Assembly: GCA_942493245.1 (NCBI GenBank)
Contig: OW818685.1
Coordinates: 2,294,001-2,358,000 of the forward strand
From: DAOPYU01 sp942493245
GTDB taxonomy: Bacteria; Sumerlaeota; Sumerlaeia; UBA8349
Direction of reading: 5' to 3'
Length of the DNA: 64,000 nt
Both the position numbers and the translations under genes were made by a program. The notes beneath the pieces were generated by a model that saw only the letters and a list, made by a program, of their open reading frames with translations, did no database searches and was not told the DNA's origin. Shown here piece after piece: positions 35,557-44,198 of the stretch (position 1 is its first letter; each line of letters opens with the position of its first letter).

Positions 35557-35610
35557 CGCTCCTTCCGCAACTTCGTTAAATGCAAATTTAACGAAGTTGC
35601 GGAAGGAGCG
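35557..35610 (-). promoter_or_regulatory. Perfect 25-bp hairpin sequestering the xer ribosome binding site
   Basis: On the minus strand, arms 35610-35586 and 35581-35557 are fully complementary around a 4-nt loop (TTGC on this strand). The 3' arm ends GTTGCGGAAGGAGCG, which contains the AAGGAG Shine-Dalgarno of the recombinase gene, 7-8 bases from its ATG. A transcript starting upstream of the hairpin would hide the site; one starting inside it would not. Confidence 0.7.
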
Positions 35611-35643
35611 CAAGACTTTTCTGAAGAATCCGCGTGGCTGAAT

Positions 35644-35669
35644 AAAAAAGTCCCCTTTTTCAAGGGGAC
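35644..35669 (-). terminator. Rho-independent terminator of the ABC exporter gene
   Basis: On the minus strand GTCCCC and GGGGAC flank an 8-nt loop (TTGAAAAA) and are followed by six Ts. It is 90 bp after the exporter stop and before the Xer leader, separating the two transcripts. Confidence 0.82.
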
Positions 35670-35758
35670 AAAAACAATTCCGGTACCTCAGAAAACAGTT
35701 ATCTTCGTAAAAAGACCTTGAACAAACCCATTTTAACATCAATCGAAACAAGGCGCTA

Positions 35759-38284
35759 CTACCGATCGGTCGTTTCGTCCTTCTCAGAGAACTCGCCCAG
35801 TCTGTAGAGCGTGGCATAGTGTCCCTGCAAGTCCAGAAGGTCGTTGTGGCGTCCCTGTTCGACCACTTTCCCCTCATGCAGCACGAGGATGTTGTCCGCG
35901 TGCATGATCGTACTGAGCCGGTGGGCAATGACGATCACGGTCCGGTCTTTCATGAGCGGCTCGATCGATTCCTGCACAACCGTTTCCGATTCGGTGTCAA
36001 GCGAGGACGTCGCTTCGTCCAGAAGAAGAATATCCGGATCGCGATAGAAAGCGCGCGCAATGGCAACCCGCTGGCGCTGTCCCCCGCTCAAGGTAGAACC
36101 GGCGGGGCCAACCGATGTGTCGTATCCGTTTTCCAGTGCCGAAATAAATTCGTGGGCATTGGCGATTCGAGCCGCCTCCATGATCCGGTCCATATCCACT
36201 TCCGGAGCGCCGTAGGCGATGTTATTCGCCACCGTATCGTCAAACAGGATGGTCTCCTGTGTCACAATCCCGAAGTGCGCACGGAGGTCTTTTTTCCGGA
36301 AGGTACGGATATCGTACCCGTCGAGTTCAATCACCCCTTCGTCTGGATCGTACAAGCGCAGGAGGAGGTTGGCCAGGGTGGTTTTTCCCGACCCACTCCG
36401 ACCGACGATGGCCGTAACGGTCCCCTTGCGGAACTCCATTGAGACGTCGTCCAGAACCAGTTTCTCATCGTAGGAGAATGTGACGTTTCGGACCTCGATC
36501 CCCTGCTCGATGTGGTCCAGTTGGGGCGTTTCGACTCCCTCTTCCGGCTCCAGAATAGTCGCTTTGAGAGACATCATCTCTTGAATGCGTTCGCAACTGA
36601 CCACACCCAACTGCCAGTTGACGTTCACGCGTGAAATGCGCTTGATCGGGGTGTAGAAAAGCGCAAGGGTGATGACATAAACGATGAAGTCGCTCGGCTC
36701 CATCTGCTCCATCTTGCCGTGAATTACGACCATTCCCCCCCATATCAGGATGGCGGTCATGCCCAGCGCAGCCATAACTTCCATGATGGGAGAAGCGGCA
36801 AACTTCGCCACCCGCTGTTTCATCTGGTAGTGAAAAACCCGTTCATTATGCTGGTTAAAGCGTTTGCACTCAATATCTTCCGTGGCCAGGGCCTTAATCA
36901 GACGGACGTTGCCGAGCGACTCATTCATGGCAGCCGAAAGCACATCGCGCTTGCTCTTCTGCTTGCGCGAGACTCGCTTTATCAAATGCGCAAACCATCC
37001 CAGCACGATAAACAAGGGGATGACCAGGAAAAATACAATCCCCGTCATGGTCGGACTCAGGAAGATCAGAAGCGAGAAGAGGAAAATCAGACGAACCGAT
37101 TGATCCAGAGCATTCTTGACCACCACATCGAAAACCGTCCCGATCGTCTCCACATCGCTCGTGATCCGGCTCATCAGGAACCCGACCGAACGCTCCGTAA
37201 AAAACCGCAAATCCTGCCCCAGAATGTGCCGGAAGATATCATTCTTCAATTCAATCACGGAACGGTACAGGGAGTACGAGATGTTGTACTTGAACCCGTA
37301 CTCGAAAATCCCGTACAAGATGGCGTTCAGGATGATAAAGGCGCCAATCCATCGCAGGCTTTTCGTTGGATCTTTGCTCGCATAGCGGTAAAGGGACCGA
37401 GGCGGGTCGGACTCAAAAGCGCTGGGAAAAACCATGCTGAGCAGTTTGCGATTCAGCTTCACCATCTCGCCTTTTGAATTGTCCGCAAGATTTTTCCCGA
37501 TTTCCGCCAGACTCGCGGCATACTGGTCATTTTCGATTTTCTTGATACCGTCTGTGCTGTATTTGCTTGGATCTTTCTCGATTTCCCGAAATTGTTTCTG
37601 TTGCAGATCTTTGATGTACTCAAACCGCTTATCATTGTTCAGATATGAATTGACCAATTTGACCAGATTGTCGCCATCCGTCTTGAGAACGGGAACGGGG
37701 AGCAAGGAATGGGGAAAACGCTCCGGCGTGTAGATGAACCCCTGCCCAATCAGACTGTTCAAATCCCGTGTCAGGTTTTCCATCAGTTCCTCAGAAGGCT
37801 TCGGCAGTTTCCCCCCGTTTTCGTCCACCCCCTTATTGTACTCCACCAGCATCTCACAGGTATTCGTGGTCAGGTTTGACCAGATGTACTTGGAAGCGGG
37901 ATTGTCGGCCTGCAAAATCCGGGCAAGTTGTTCCGGATTGTTGAATCCTCTCGCTGTGAAAAAGGAAGAACCAAACACCCGCATTTTGACTTTGTCTTCA
38001 ATGGGGTAGTAAAGGGATTTCCGCTTGAGATTCATCCTGGAAACCCACTCGGTGGACGCTTTTTCACGAAGTTCGCCGAGTTTTTCCTTATGCTCCAGAA
38101 TCCCCTTATCAATCTCCGCTTCGCGCTCTTCGCAGTTGATCTGGCCGAAAAGCAAATCCAGCGCCGGCTTGGTCAACACGATGTTATACGTTCCCAGAAA
38201 GGAACTGATCACCATACAGCCCAACGCGAAGATAATACGCCTGACGTACGGTTTCAAATACGGTAGAATCGGTCTGAAAAACAT
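35759..38284 (-). CDS. MsbA-like ABC exporter with a large extracytoplasmic insertion
   Basis: This fused membrane-ATPase half-transporter of 841 aa is probably a lipid or lipid A flippase. Its first transmembrane helix (FALGCMVISSFLGTYN, about 19-35) is followed by about 260 mostly charged residues, then helix two near 310-330 and four more helices. The ATPase has Walker A GRSGSGKT near 628-635, the signature LSGGQRQR near 733 and Walker B ILLLDEATSSLD. Typical MsbA is about 580 aa, and the difference lies almost entirely in the first external loop. The start is uncertain: ATG 38284 lacks a good Shine-Dalgarno, and the frame opens at TTG 38344. Confidence 0.85.
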   Translation of the reverse strand: MFFRPILPYLKPYVRRIIFALGCMVISSFLGTYNIVLTKPALDLLFGQINCEEREAEIDKGILEHKEKLGELREKASTEWVSRMNLKRKSLYYPIEDKVKMRVFGSSFFTARGFNNPEQLARILQADNPASKYIWSNLTTNTCEMLVEYNKGVDENGGKLPKPSEELMENLTRDLNSLIGQGFIYTPERFPHSLLPVPVLKTDGDNLVKLVNSYLNNDKRFEYIKDLQQKQFREIEKDPSKYSTDGIKKIENDQYAASLAEIGKNLADNSKGEMVKLNRKLLSMVFPSAFESDPPRSLYRYASKDPTKSLRWIGAFIILNAILYGIFEYGFKYNISYSLYRSVIELKNDIFRHILGQDLRFFTERSVGFLMSRITSDVETIGTVFDVVVKNALDQSVRLIFLFSLLIFLSPTMTGIVFFLVIPLFIVLGWFAHLIKRVSRKQKSKRDVLSAAMNESLGNVRLIKALATEDIECKRFNQHNERVFHYQMKQRVAKFAASPIMEVMAALGMTAILIWGGMVVIHGKMEQMEPSDFIVYVITLALFYTPIKRISRVNVNWQLGVVSCERIQEMMSLKATILEPEEGVETPQLDHIEQGIEVRNVTFSYDEKLVLDDVSMEFRKGTVTAIVGRSGSGKTTLANLLLRLYDPDEGVIELDGYDIRTFRKKDLRAHFGIVTQETILFDDTVANNIAYGAPEVDMDRIMEAARIANAHEFISALENGYDTSVGPAGSTLSGGQRQRVAIARAFYRDPDILLLDEATSSLDTESETVVQESIEPLMKDRTVIVIAHRLSTIMHADNILVLHEGKVVEQGRHNDLLDLQGHYATLYRLGEFSEKDETTDR

Positions 38285-38603
38285 ATTTAAAAGGTTTCTT
38301 TTATGGGCGTTCGGGATACCTGCTCGAAGAACTGAGTCGCACAAATCTCAGTGCTCGGGACAGGTTTTTCAGGCCCTCTCGGCCTAGGGTCACACCGTCT
38401 ATATGGCACAAGCCTTTCAAGGACACAAGAAAATACTGAGGAAGGGACTATCCGACAAGGAACCGCCCCTCCCCTGCCCGTCACTTTTCTTGCGCCAGAA
38501 TTATTTCATAAAACTCTGACAAAAAAAGAGATAGAGGAAATCCCATGAGGGGACACACAAAGAGACGATGTATCCCGACTCTATTTCGTTCCTTCAAACT
38601 TGG
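38285..38603. other. Intergenic region between gltD and ABC exporter genes
   Basis: These 319 bp lie downstream of the exporter's start and upstream of nothing else on the minus strand except gltD's 3' end. They should hold the exporter promoter. No gene, RNA or strong hairpin was recognised. Confidence 0.5.
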
Positions 38604-40007
38604 CTATTTCTCCGAGCCGTTGCGCAAAAACTCATCAATGGCCATTGCGGCTTTGCGCCCAGCTCCCATAGCCAGAATGACCGTCGCCGCGCCGGTCACG
38701 ATATCGCCGCCCGCATAAACCGCCGTCTTGCTCGTTTTACCGGACTCGTCATGGGTGATGATATTCCCCCACTTGTTGAGGGCGATGTCTTTCGCCGTCC
38801 GAAAGAGCAGTTTGTTCGATCCCGACCCGATGGCGTTGATGACCACATCGCACGGAATCACTTCTTCTTTCCCTTCCACCGCCACCGGGCGGCGGCGGCC
38901 CGAATCGTCCGGTTCTCCCAATTCCATGACTTGACAGCTCAAGGCGGTCACCCACCCGCCTTCGTCCCCCAAAATCTCCATCGGCGCGCGCAGAAAGCGG
39001 AATTGAATCCCTTCCTCCTCCGCATGCTCGACCTCTTCTTTTCTGGCTGGCACCTCGGAAGCCGTTCGACGGTACACAATTGAGACATTTTCCGCTCCCA
39101 GACGCAGAGCGGTCCGGGCTGCGTCCATCGCCGTGTTACCCGCGCCCAGAACCGCGACATTCTTTCCGATAATGATGGGGGTATTCGCGTCCTGGAAACT
39201 ATAAGCCTCCATCAGGTTGGAACGTGTCAGATACTCATTGGCCGAGAAAACGCCGCACAGGTTTTCTCCGGGAATGTTCAGGAACTTTGGCAAGCCAGCC
39301 CCAGTGCCGATAAAGATTGCGTCAAACCCCTGCTCGAACAGTTCATCAATGGTGGACAACAACCCCACCACGTAGTTGTTGCGGATCTCAACTCCCATCT
39401 CCACAAGTTGCTGGATTTCTTCGCTGACAATCCGCTTGGGCAAGCGAAATTCGGGAATCCCATAGACCAGAACGCCCCCGGGTTTGTGGAGCGCTTCCAG
39501 AACACTGACCTTGTGCCCGCGTTGCGCCAGTTCGCCCGCACACGTCAACCCTGATGGCCCGGCGCCGATGATTGCCACCTTCTTACCCGTGGAAGTAACC
39601 TTCGAGTGCTGGCTTTTGTGTCCGTGGGCCGAGGCAAAGTCCGCCACAAACCGCTCCAGGCGACCGACAGCCACGGGTTCGCCCTTGACACCCAGAACGC
39701 AAACCCCTTCACACTGTTCCTCCTGAGGGCAGACACGACCGCAAATTGCGGGCAGGGAGTTTGTCTCCTTGACTTGGTCGTAGGCTTCCAGAAACTGCCC
39801 CTCGGCTACCTTGGCCAGAAATCCTGGAATATTGACCTCCACAGGGCATCCCGAGACACACTTGGGCTTTTTGCATTGGATGCAACGGCTTGCTTCCAAG
39901 CGCGCCTGTTCTTCGCTATAACCCAGAGCGACCTCACGGAAAGTGGTCTTGCGCAGTTCCAGATCAAGAGTCGGCATGCTCTGGCGAGGGGTTTTTTCTT
40001 TTGCCAT
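38604..40007 (-). CDS. gltD: Glutamate synthase small subunit-like NADPH oxidoreductase (GltA/GltD family)
   Basis: This FAD- and Fe-S-dependent NADPH oxidoreductase of 467 aa has ferredoxin-like Cys clusters near residues 42-55 (CIQCKKPKCVSGCP) and 89-103 (CGRVCPQEEQCEGVC). The FAD-binding motif is GAGPSGLTCAGELAQRG and the NADPH-binding motif LGAGNTAMDAARTALRLG. A closing motif GGDIVTGAATVILAMGAGRKAA is present. ATG 40007 has AAAGGAG about a dozen bases upstream; the frame opens at 40073. No large subunit (gltB) is adjacent. It may be the homotetrameric GltA type or an NfnB-like subunit working with a distant partner. Confidence 0.88.
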   Translation of the reverse strand: MAKEKTPRQSMPTLDLELRKTTFREVALGYSEEQARLEASRCIQCKKPKCVSGCPVEVNIPGFLAKVAEGQFLEAYDQVKETNSLPAICGRVCPQEEQCEGVCVLGVKGEPVAVGRLERFVADFASAHGHKSQHSKVTSTGKKVAIIGAGPSGLTCAGELAQRGHKVSVLEALHKPGGVLVYGIPEFRLPKRIVSEEIQQLVEMGVEIRNNYVVGLLSTIDELFEQGFDAIFIGTGAGLPKFLNIPGENLCGVFSANEYLTRSNLMEAYSFQDANTPIIIGKNVAVLGAGNTAMDAARTALRLGAENVSIVYRRTASEVPARKEEVEHAEEEGIQFRFLRAPMEILGDEGGWVTALSCQVMELGEPDDSGRRRPVAVEGKEEVIPCDVVINAIGSGSNKLLFRTAKDIALNKWGNIITHDESGKTSKTAVYAGGDIVTGAATVILAMGAGRKAAMAIDEFLRNGSEK

Positions 40008-40281
40008 CTTGTTCTTCCATCTCCTTTGAGACAATTCGAGCGTTCTGAAACCCCTCCCGCTCCCCTTCTCCATCTCCTATGGGGCGCGGCAGGGTCTCCT
40101 TTAAATCTACGATGCTCGTGAATAAGACGCAAATGGATTCTTTCGCGTTTTTACTCCCAACACCTTGAAAACCCTCAAATCCAGAAACAAATGGGATCGG
40201 AAAAACCCAGGCTTCTCTTTGACAGAACCGGGCAAGACGTATTAGGATAACTTTCAGATCGCGAGTCTAAAGGAGTTTGAG

Positions 40282-40782
40282 ATGCGGCTGTGGTCCATCC
40301 ATCCGAAATACCTTGATTCGCAGGGACTTGTGGCGCTCTGGCGCGAGGCCCTGCTGGCGCAGAAAGTTCTGCTTGGGGAAACCCGTGGCTACCGCCACCA
40401 CCCCCAACTGGTCCGATTCCGGGAAACGGAAAATCCGCTGGCTTTCATCGGAACCTATCTGGCGTTTGTCCAGGAAGAAGCCACCCGACGTGGGTACGCA
40501 TTCCAACTCGCAAAAATTCATCCAGAACGCACAGACCGCCGGATAAACATAGCGTCAGGGCAATTGCGCTATGAATTCGAGCACCTGCTTGGGAAACTAA
40601 AACAACGCGACCCGAGTCGCTTTCAGGAATTGAAGGCTATTCGCTCCCCCGACTCTCACCCCCTTTTTCTTGAGGTTGAAGGCGGAGTGGCTGATTGGGA
40701 GCGCCCGACATTGCCGCTTCAGGGAAAAGCGACTGATGAGACGGGATTCCCCACTGAATCGAAACACAAAACACGAAAATAG
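40282..40782 (+). CDS. Pyrimidine dimer DNA glycosylase (endonuclease V-type)
   Basis: This 166-aa protein begins MRLWSIHPKYLDSQGLVALW and has KVLLGETRGYRHHPQL, hallmarks of the T4 endonuclease V / Pyr_excise family that excises UV-induced pyrimidine dimers. The conserved N-terminal region covers about the first 110 residues; the last 30 are low-complexity. AAGGAG lies six bases before ATG 40282. It stands alone between divergent gltD and the ATP-grasp cluster. Some family members are annotated only as DUF proteins, so activity is inferred. Confidence 0.82.
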   Translation: MRLWSIHPKYLDSQGLVALWREALLAQKVLLGETRGYRHHPQLVRFRETENPLAFIGTYLAFVQEEATRRGYAFQLAKIHPERTDRRINIASGQLRYEFEHLLGKLKQRDPSRFQELKAIRSPDSHPLFLEVEGGVADWERPTLPLQGKATDETGFPTESKHKTRK

Positions 40783-40931
40783 CGTTGTTTATTCCCCTGA
40801 CCCTTGAAAAAGAGGGCCAGTCAAGTTACACTTCGGAAGTGGAATTGGTTGTACAACACGTATCCTCTTGATGATGCAAACTGCATAATAGAAGAGTCGT
40901 AGCGTTTCTTCGACTCAGAAAGATTGGCGAT

Positions 40932-42140
40932 ATGTCGGACTCAGCCTCCAGTCCCCCTCTTGTTCCGGTCGTCGTGCTCGGTTGCCACAAATTGGGCTTG
41001 GGGGTAATTCGTGCCCTCGGGCAAATGGGGGTGCCGGTATTTGGCGCCTACTACAATCGCAACGACATGGGGTATGTATCGCGCTACATCAAGGCGCATT
41101 GCTTCTGTCCGCATCCAGATAACGATCCGGACGGATTCGTGAACGTCCTGTTGGATAAGGCATCCGAGTGGGGAGGCGCCGTTCTCATGCCTTCGGACGA
41201 TGCAACACTGATCCCCGTTTCCAGACACAAGGAAGAACTCTCCAGGCATTACCGGGTGAGCGCCGCCGATTGGGATGTTGTCGAAACCTGTATCCACAAG
41301 CAATATACCTACCAGCTCGCGGACCGTCTGGGGGTTCCCTGTCCGCGTACCCGCATTCCTGAGTCGGGCGACGAGGCGCAGGAGTTTGCCCGGCAGATCG
41401 GTTTTCCCTGTCTCCTTAAGCCGTGTGTCGGACATCAGTATTTCGAACATTTCCGTCGGAAAATGGAATTCGTCAACAATCCGGAAGAATTGCAGCGCGT
41501 GTACCGCGACGCAGAGAGCGTTGCGGCTAAAATGCTTATCCAAGAGTTTATTCCAGGGGGGGACACTTCGGGTGTCAATTACAATTCCTTCTTTATCGAG
41601 GGGGAACCTCAAGTCGAAGTGACCGCGGAAAAGGTACGGCTCTCCCCGCCCCGACTGGGTTTTCCCCGGGTGGTGGTCAGCAAGCGCATGCCTGTTGTCC
41701 TGGAATCGGGCCGCACTTTACTCCGGGGGCTTTCCTACACGGGATTCTCCTGCATGGAGTTCAAAAAAGACGCCCGAGATGGAATCTATAAACTGATGGA
41801 AATCAACGCCAGGCAAAATCTCTCGACTCCGCTGTCTGTGCGCAGTGGCGTGAACTTTCCGTACCTGACCTATCGCCATGTCCTATTGGGCGAACGGCCT
41901 GTCTCTCAGCGCGATTTTCAGGAAGGTGTCTATTGGATTGACGCCGGTAAAGACCTGCTGGAAAGTTTCAAGAGTTTTGGAGAGGAACACTATACACTGG
42001 CTCAGTATCTGAAGCCCTATCTATCGCCTCATGTGTACAGCATTCCCTCCTGGCGCGATCCCCAGCCTTTTCTCAAACGGACACTCGACCTGGTGAGCGG
42101 TTCGGCACAGATGATCGTGAAACGCATTTTTCGAAAATAA
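40932..42140 (+). CDS. ATP-grasp ligase, surface-polymer cluster
   Basis: This 402-aa ATP-grasp protein probably forms an amide or peptide bond through an acyl phosphate. It has an N-terminal pre-ATP-grasp Rossmann-like domain (VVVLGCHKLGLGVIRALG near 13-30). The ATP-binding Lys lies in FPCLLKPCVG, the purine-site segment in IQEFIPGGDTSG and the metal-binding pair in MEINARQN. Its layout resembles D-aspartate ligase and carbamoyl-phosphate-synthase-like ATP-grasp proteins found beside FemAB-like genes in exopolysaccharide or peptidoglycan loci. The Shine-Dalgarno is weak. It heads a run of five genes on the plus strand. Confidence 0.82.
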   Translation: MSDSASSPPLVPVVVLGCHKLGLGVIRALGQMGVPVFGAYYNRNDMGYVSRYIKAHCFCPHPDNDPDGFVNVLLDKASEWGGAVLMPSDDATLIPVSRHKEELSRHYRVSAADWDVVETCIHKQYTYQLADRLGVPCPRTRIPESGDEAQEFARQIGFPCLLKPCVGHQYFEHFRRKMEFVNNPEELQRVYRDAESVAAKMLIQEFIPGGDTSGVNYNSFFIEGEPQVEVTAEKVRLSPPRLGFPRVVVSKRMPVVLESGRTLLRGLSYTGFSCMEFKKDARDGIYKLMEINARQNLSTPLSVRSGVNFPYLTYRHVLLGERPVSQRDFQEGVYWIDAGKDLLESFKSFGEEHYTLAQYLKPYLSPHVYSIPSWRDPQPFLKRTLDLVSGSAQMIVKRIFRK

Positions 42141-42223
42141 TCGCTTGAGCGAGAGCGCCCCGGATGCGACTATGTCAATAGGATCGGCGTCGTATATTAC
42201 AGGATTGAGAGGATGTCATACCG

Positions 42224-43021
42224 ATGAGGGAAGACTCGGTGGCCTTGGAAGATGGAAGACTTGAAGGTTACGATCTGGAAAATTATCCGTGGGTGTACGA
42301 ACGGCACTGCGTCTTTCCAGAAATATTCGGTAACGAGAAATACGAACGGATTCTCGATATTGCGGCCGGTATTGGCCTCGTTGCCAAGCGCATTCATGAC
42401 AATTACCCAGGCAAGATGATCTGCAACGATGTGGCCGTGCAGAGCCTCAAAAGCCTGCGGAAGAGTGGGTTGACCTCCGTGTCCTTTGACCTGGATGACC
42501 CGGTGGAGTCTTTCCCTTTCAAGGACGCTTCATTCGATGCCATTGTCTCCCTGGCTACGGTGGAACATATGATCAATATCGAACACCACCTCCGGGAAAT
42601 TCGGCGGATCTTGAAACCGGGAGGACATCTCTACATTTCCGCCCCCAATTATTCGAACCTCTATTTCCTCCCGCGGTTCGTCTGGGATGGGAAAACCTTC
42701 CATGACCCCATGAAGGGGGGGATGACACGTTACGAGTTTCTTGCGCATGTTCGGTACTTCACGTATAAAACGCTCCTCGAGTTTATCAGCTCTTTCGGTT
42801 TTCAACCGGACTTCACCTATCTTCCCATTCCCAAAGGGAGTACCTTTTTCCAGAACCTGAGTAAACGCTCTCCTTTCAAGGCCAAGGTCTTTCAACTCGG
42901 GATGCGCTTGTTGTACACGATTCTTCCCCCCAGATGGGCGTTGCACCCCATTGTGCGTTTCACGAATCTACCGACTGAAAACCCGCCAGAACGTCTGTGC
43001 CCGCGCAAGGTTATTGTATGA
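42224..43021 (+). CDS. Class I SAM-dependent methyltransferase
   Basis: This 265-aa methyltransferase has motif I ILDIAAGIGLVAKRI near residues 43-57, an acidic residue after the second strand (NDVAVQSL), the segment FDAIVSLATVEHM and the post-motif GGHLYISAPNYSN. The C-terminal third is aromatic and basic and may contact a lipid-linked or membrane substrate. It sits between the ATP-grasp and FemAB-like genes and overlaps the latter by ATGA. That supports a shared job in modifying a surface polymer. The methyl acceptor is unknown. Confidence 0.85.
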   Translation: MREDSVALEDGRLEGYDLENYPWVYERHCVFPEIFGNEKYERILDIAAGIGLVAKRIHDNYPGKMICNDVAVQSLKSLRKSGLTSVSFDLDDPVESFPFKDASFDAIVSLATVEHMINIEHHLREIRRILKPGGHLYISAPNYSNLYFLPRFVWDGKTFHDPMKGGMTRYEFLAHVRYFTYKTLLEFISSFGFQPDFTYLPIPKGSTFFQNLSKRSPFKAKVFQLGMRLLYTILPPRWALHPIVRFTNLPTENPPERLCPRKVIV

Positions 43022-44103
43022 TTCCAGGAAAGGCTGAGGGGCGCCTCATGGGATCGCCAAGACTCCTGCACTCGGATGAATGGGCCAAGTGGGATCAACT
43101 GGTCGAATCGCATGAATCGGGAACGCTTTACCACACATCTGCCTGGAAAGATCTGATCCGCGCCGCTTACGGCCATGAATCGCAATACCTGGTTCTGGAG
43201 GAAAACAAGACTTTCGTGGCGGGGCTTCCTCTCTTCCTCGTCAACAGCCGTCTTACGGGGAAAAGGCTCGAATGTTTGCCGTGCGCTCAGGCGACCAATC
43301 CCCTGATACGCAGTCAGGAGCAATATGACCTGCTGGTTGAGGCGGCGCTTCGGATGAAAACCGAGCAAAACGCTCGGTACCTGGAAATCAAGACTTCTGG
43401 ACTTGAAAATCTGGTACAAAATCGGATGGGAGAACCCCAGACTTCTTACTGTACTTTTGTGCTGGATATTGAACCGCCTGAAGAACAGATTTTTCGTTCG
43501 CTCCACAAAAACTGTACGCAACGCGCCATAGAAAAGGCTTCCCGGAGCGGGTTGCAATTGATTGTGGGGGATTCGCTGGACTCTGTCCACGCATTCTATG
43601 AATTCTACCTCGAAATCCGGTGTTCCAATGGACTTCTCCCCCAACCCCGCTCTTTCTTCACCAACATGTGGAATATTTTCCACCCCAGGGGTTGGATGGA
43701 TGTCCTCCTGGCCAGCCATGCTGGCAAAACGGTGGCGGGCGTGATCATTTTGCGATACAAGAATACGGCGATCTACGAGTATGGAGGTTCCCTGCCGCAT
43801 TCGCTGTCTATGCGTCCCAATCACCTGTTGCTATGGGAAGCCATCAAACTGGCCAAACGGCAGGGGCACAAATATTTCGACTTCGGACGAACATCGCTGG
43901 ACAATACCGGCCTCATGGAATTCAAAAGCAGATGGGGGACCCACCAGCAGCAATTGTACTATTACCACCATCCGGGTATCACGAGTTTCGTTTCTTTGCG
44001 CCAGAAGAAAACATCCGCCGCACTCATGAATCTGGCAATCTGTCACATGCCCCGTGGGTTTGGTGAATTTCTGGGAACCCGTCTCTATCGGCACCTTATC
44101 TGA
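43018..44103 (+). CDS. FemAB-like GNAT acyltransferase
   Basis: This 361-aa protein has two GNAT-like halves typical of FemAB-related proteins, which transfer aminoacyl or acyl groups to cell wall or exopolysaccharide precursors. Recognisable stretches are GTLYHTSAWKDLIRAAYGH near 35-53, the LHKNCTQRAIEKASRSG helix and the C-terminal KYFDFGRTSLDNTGLMEFKSRWG motif of the PEP-CTERM/XrtA-associated FemAB subfamily. ATG 43018 overlaps the upstream stop; ATG 43048, with GAGGGG upstream, is an alternative start. Neighbouring ATP-grasp and methyltransferases fit polymer tailoring. Confidence 0.83.
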   Translation: MIPGKAEGRLMGSPRLLHSDEWAKWDQLVESHESGTLYHTSAWKDLIRAAYGHESQYLVLEENKTFVAGLPLFLVNSRLTGKRLECLPCAQATNPLIRSQEQYDLLVEAALRMKTEQNARYLEIKTSGLENLVQNRMGEPQTSYCTFVLDIEPPEEQIFRSLHKNCTQRAIEKASRSGLQLIVGDSLDSVHAFYEFYLEIRCSNGLLPQPRSFFTNMWNIFHPRGWMDVLLASHAGKTVAGVIILRYKNTAIYEYGGSLPHSLSMRPNHLLLWEAIKLAKRQGHKYFDFGRTSLDNTGLMEFKSRWGTHQQQLYYYHHPGITSFVSLRQKKTSAALMNLAICHMPRGFGEFLGTRLYRHLI

Positions 44104-44198
44104 ATTTCTTTCTGGCAGAGTATGCGTCTGTTCCGTTCACGAATATCGCCACTGTCGGGAATTCAAGCCATGTTGAAGAATCTGGAGAGTGTTGGATT

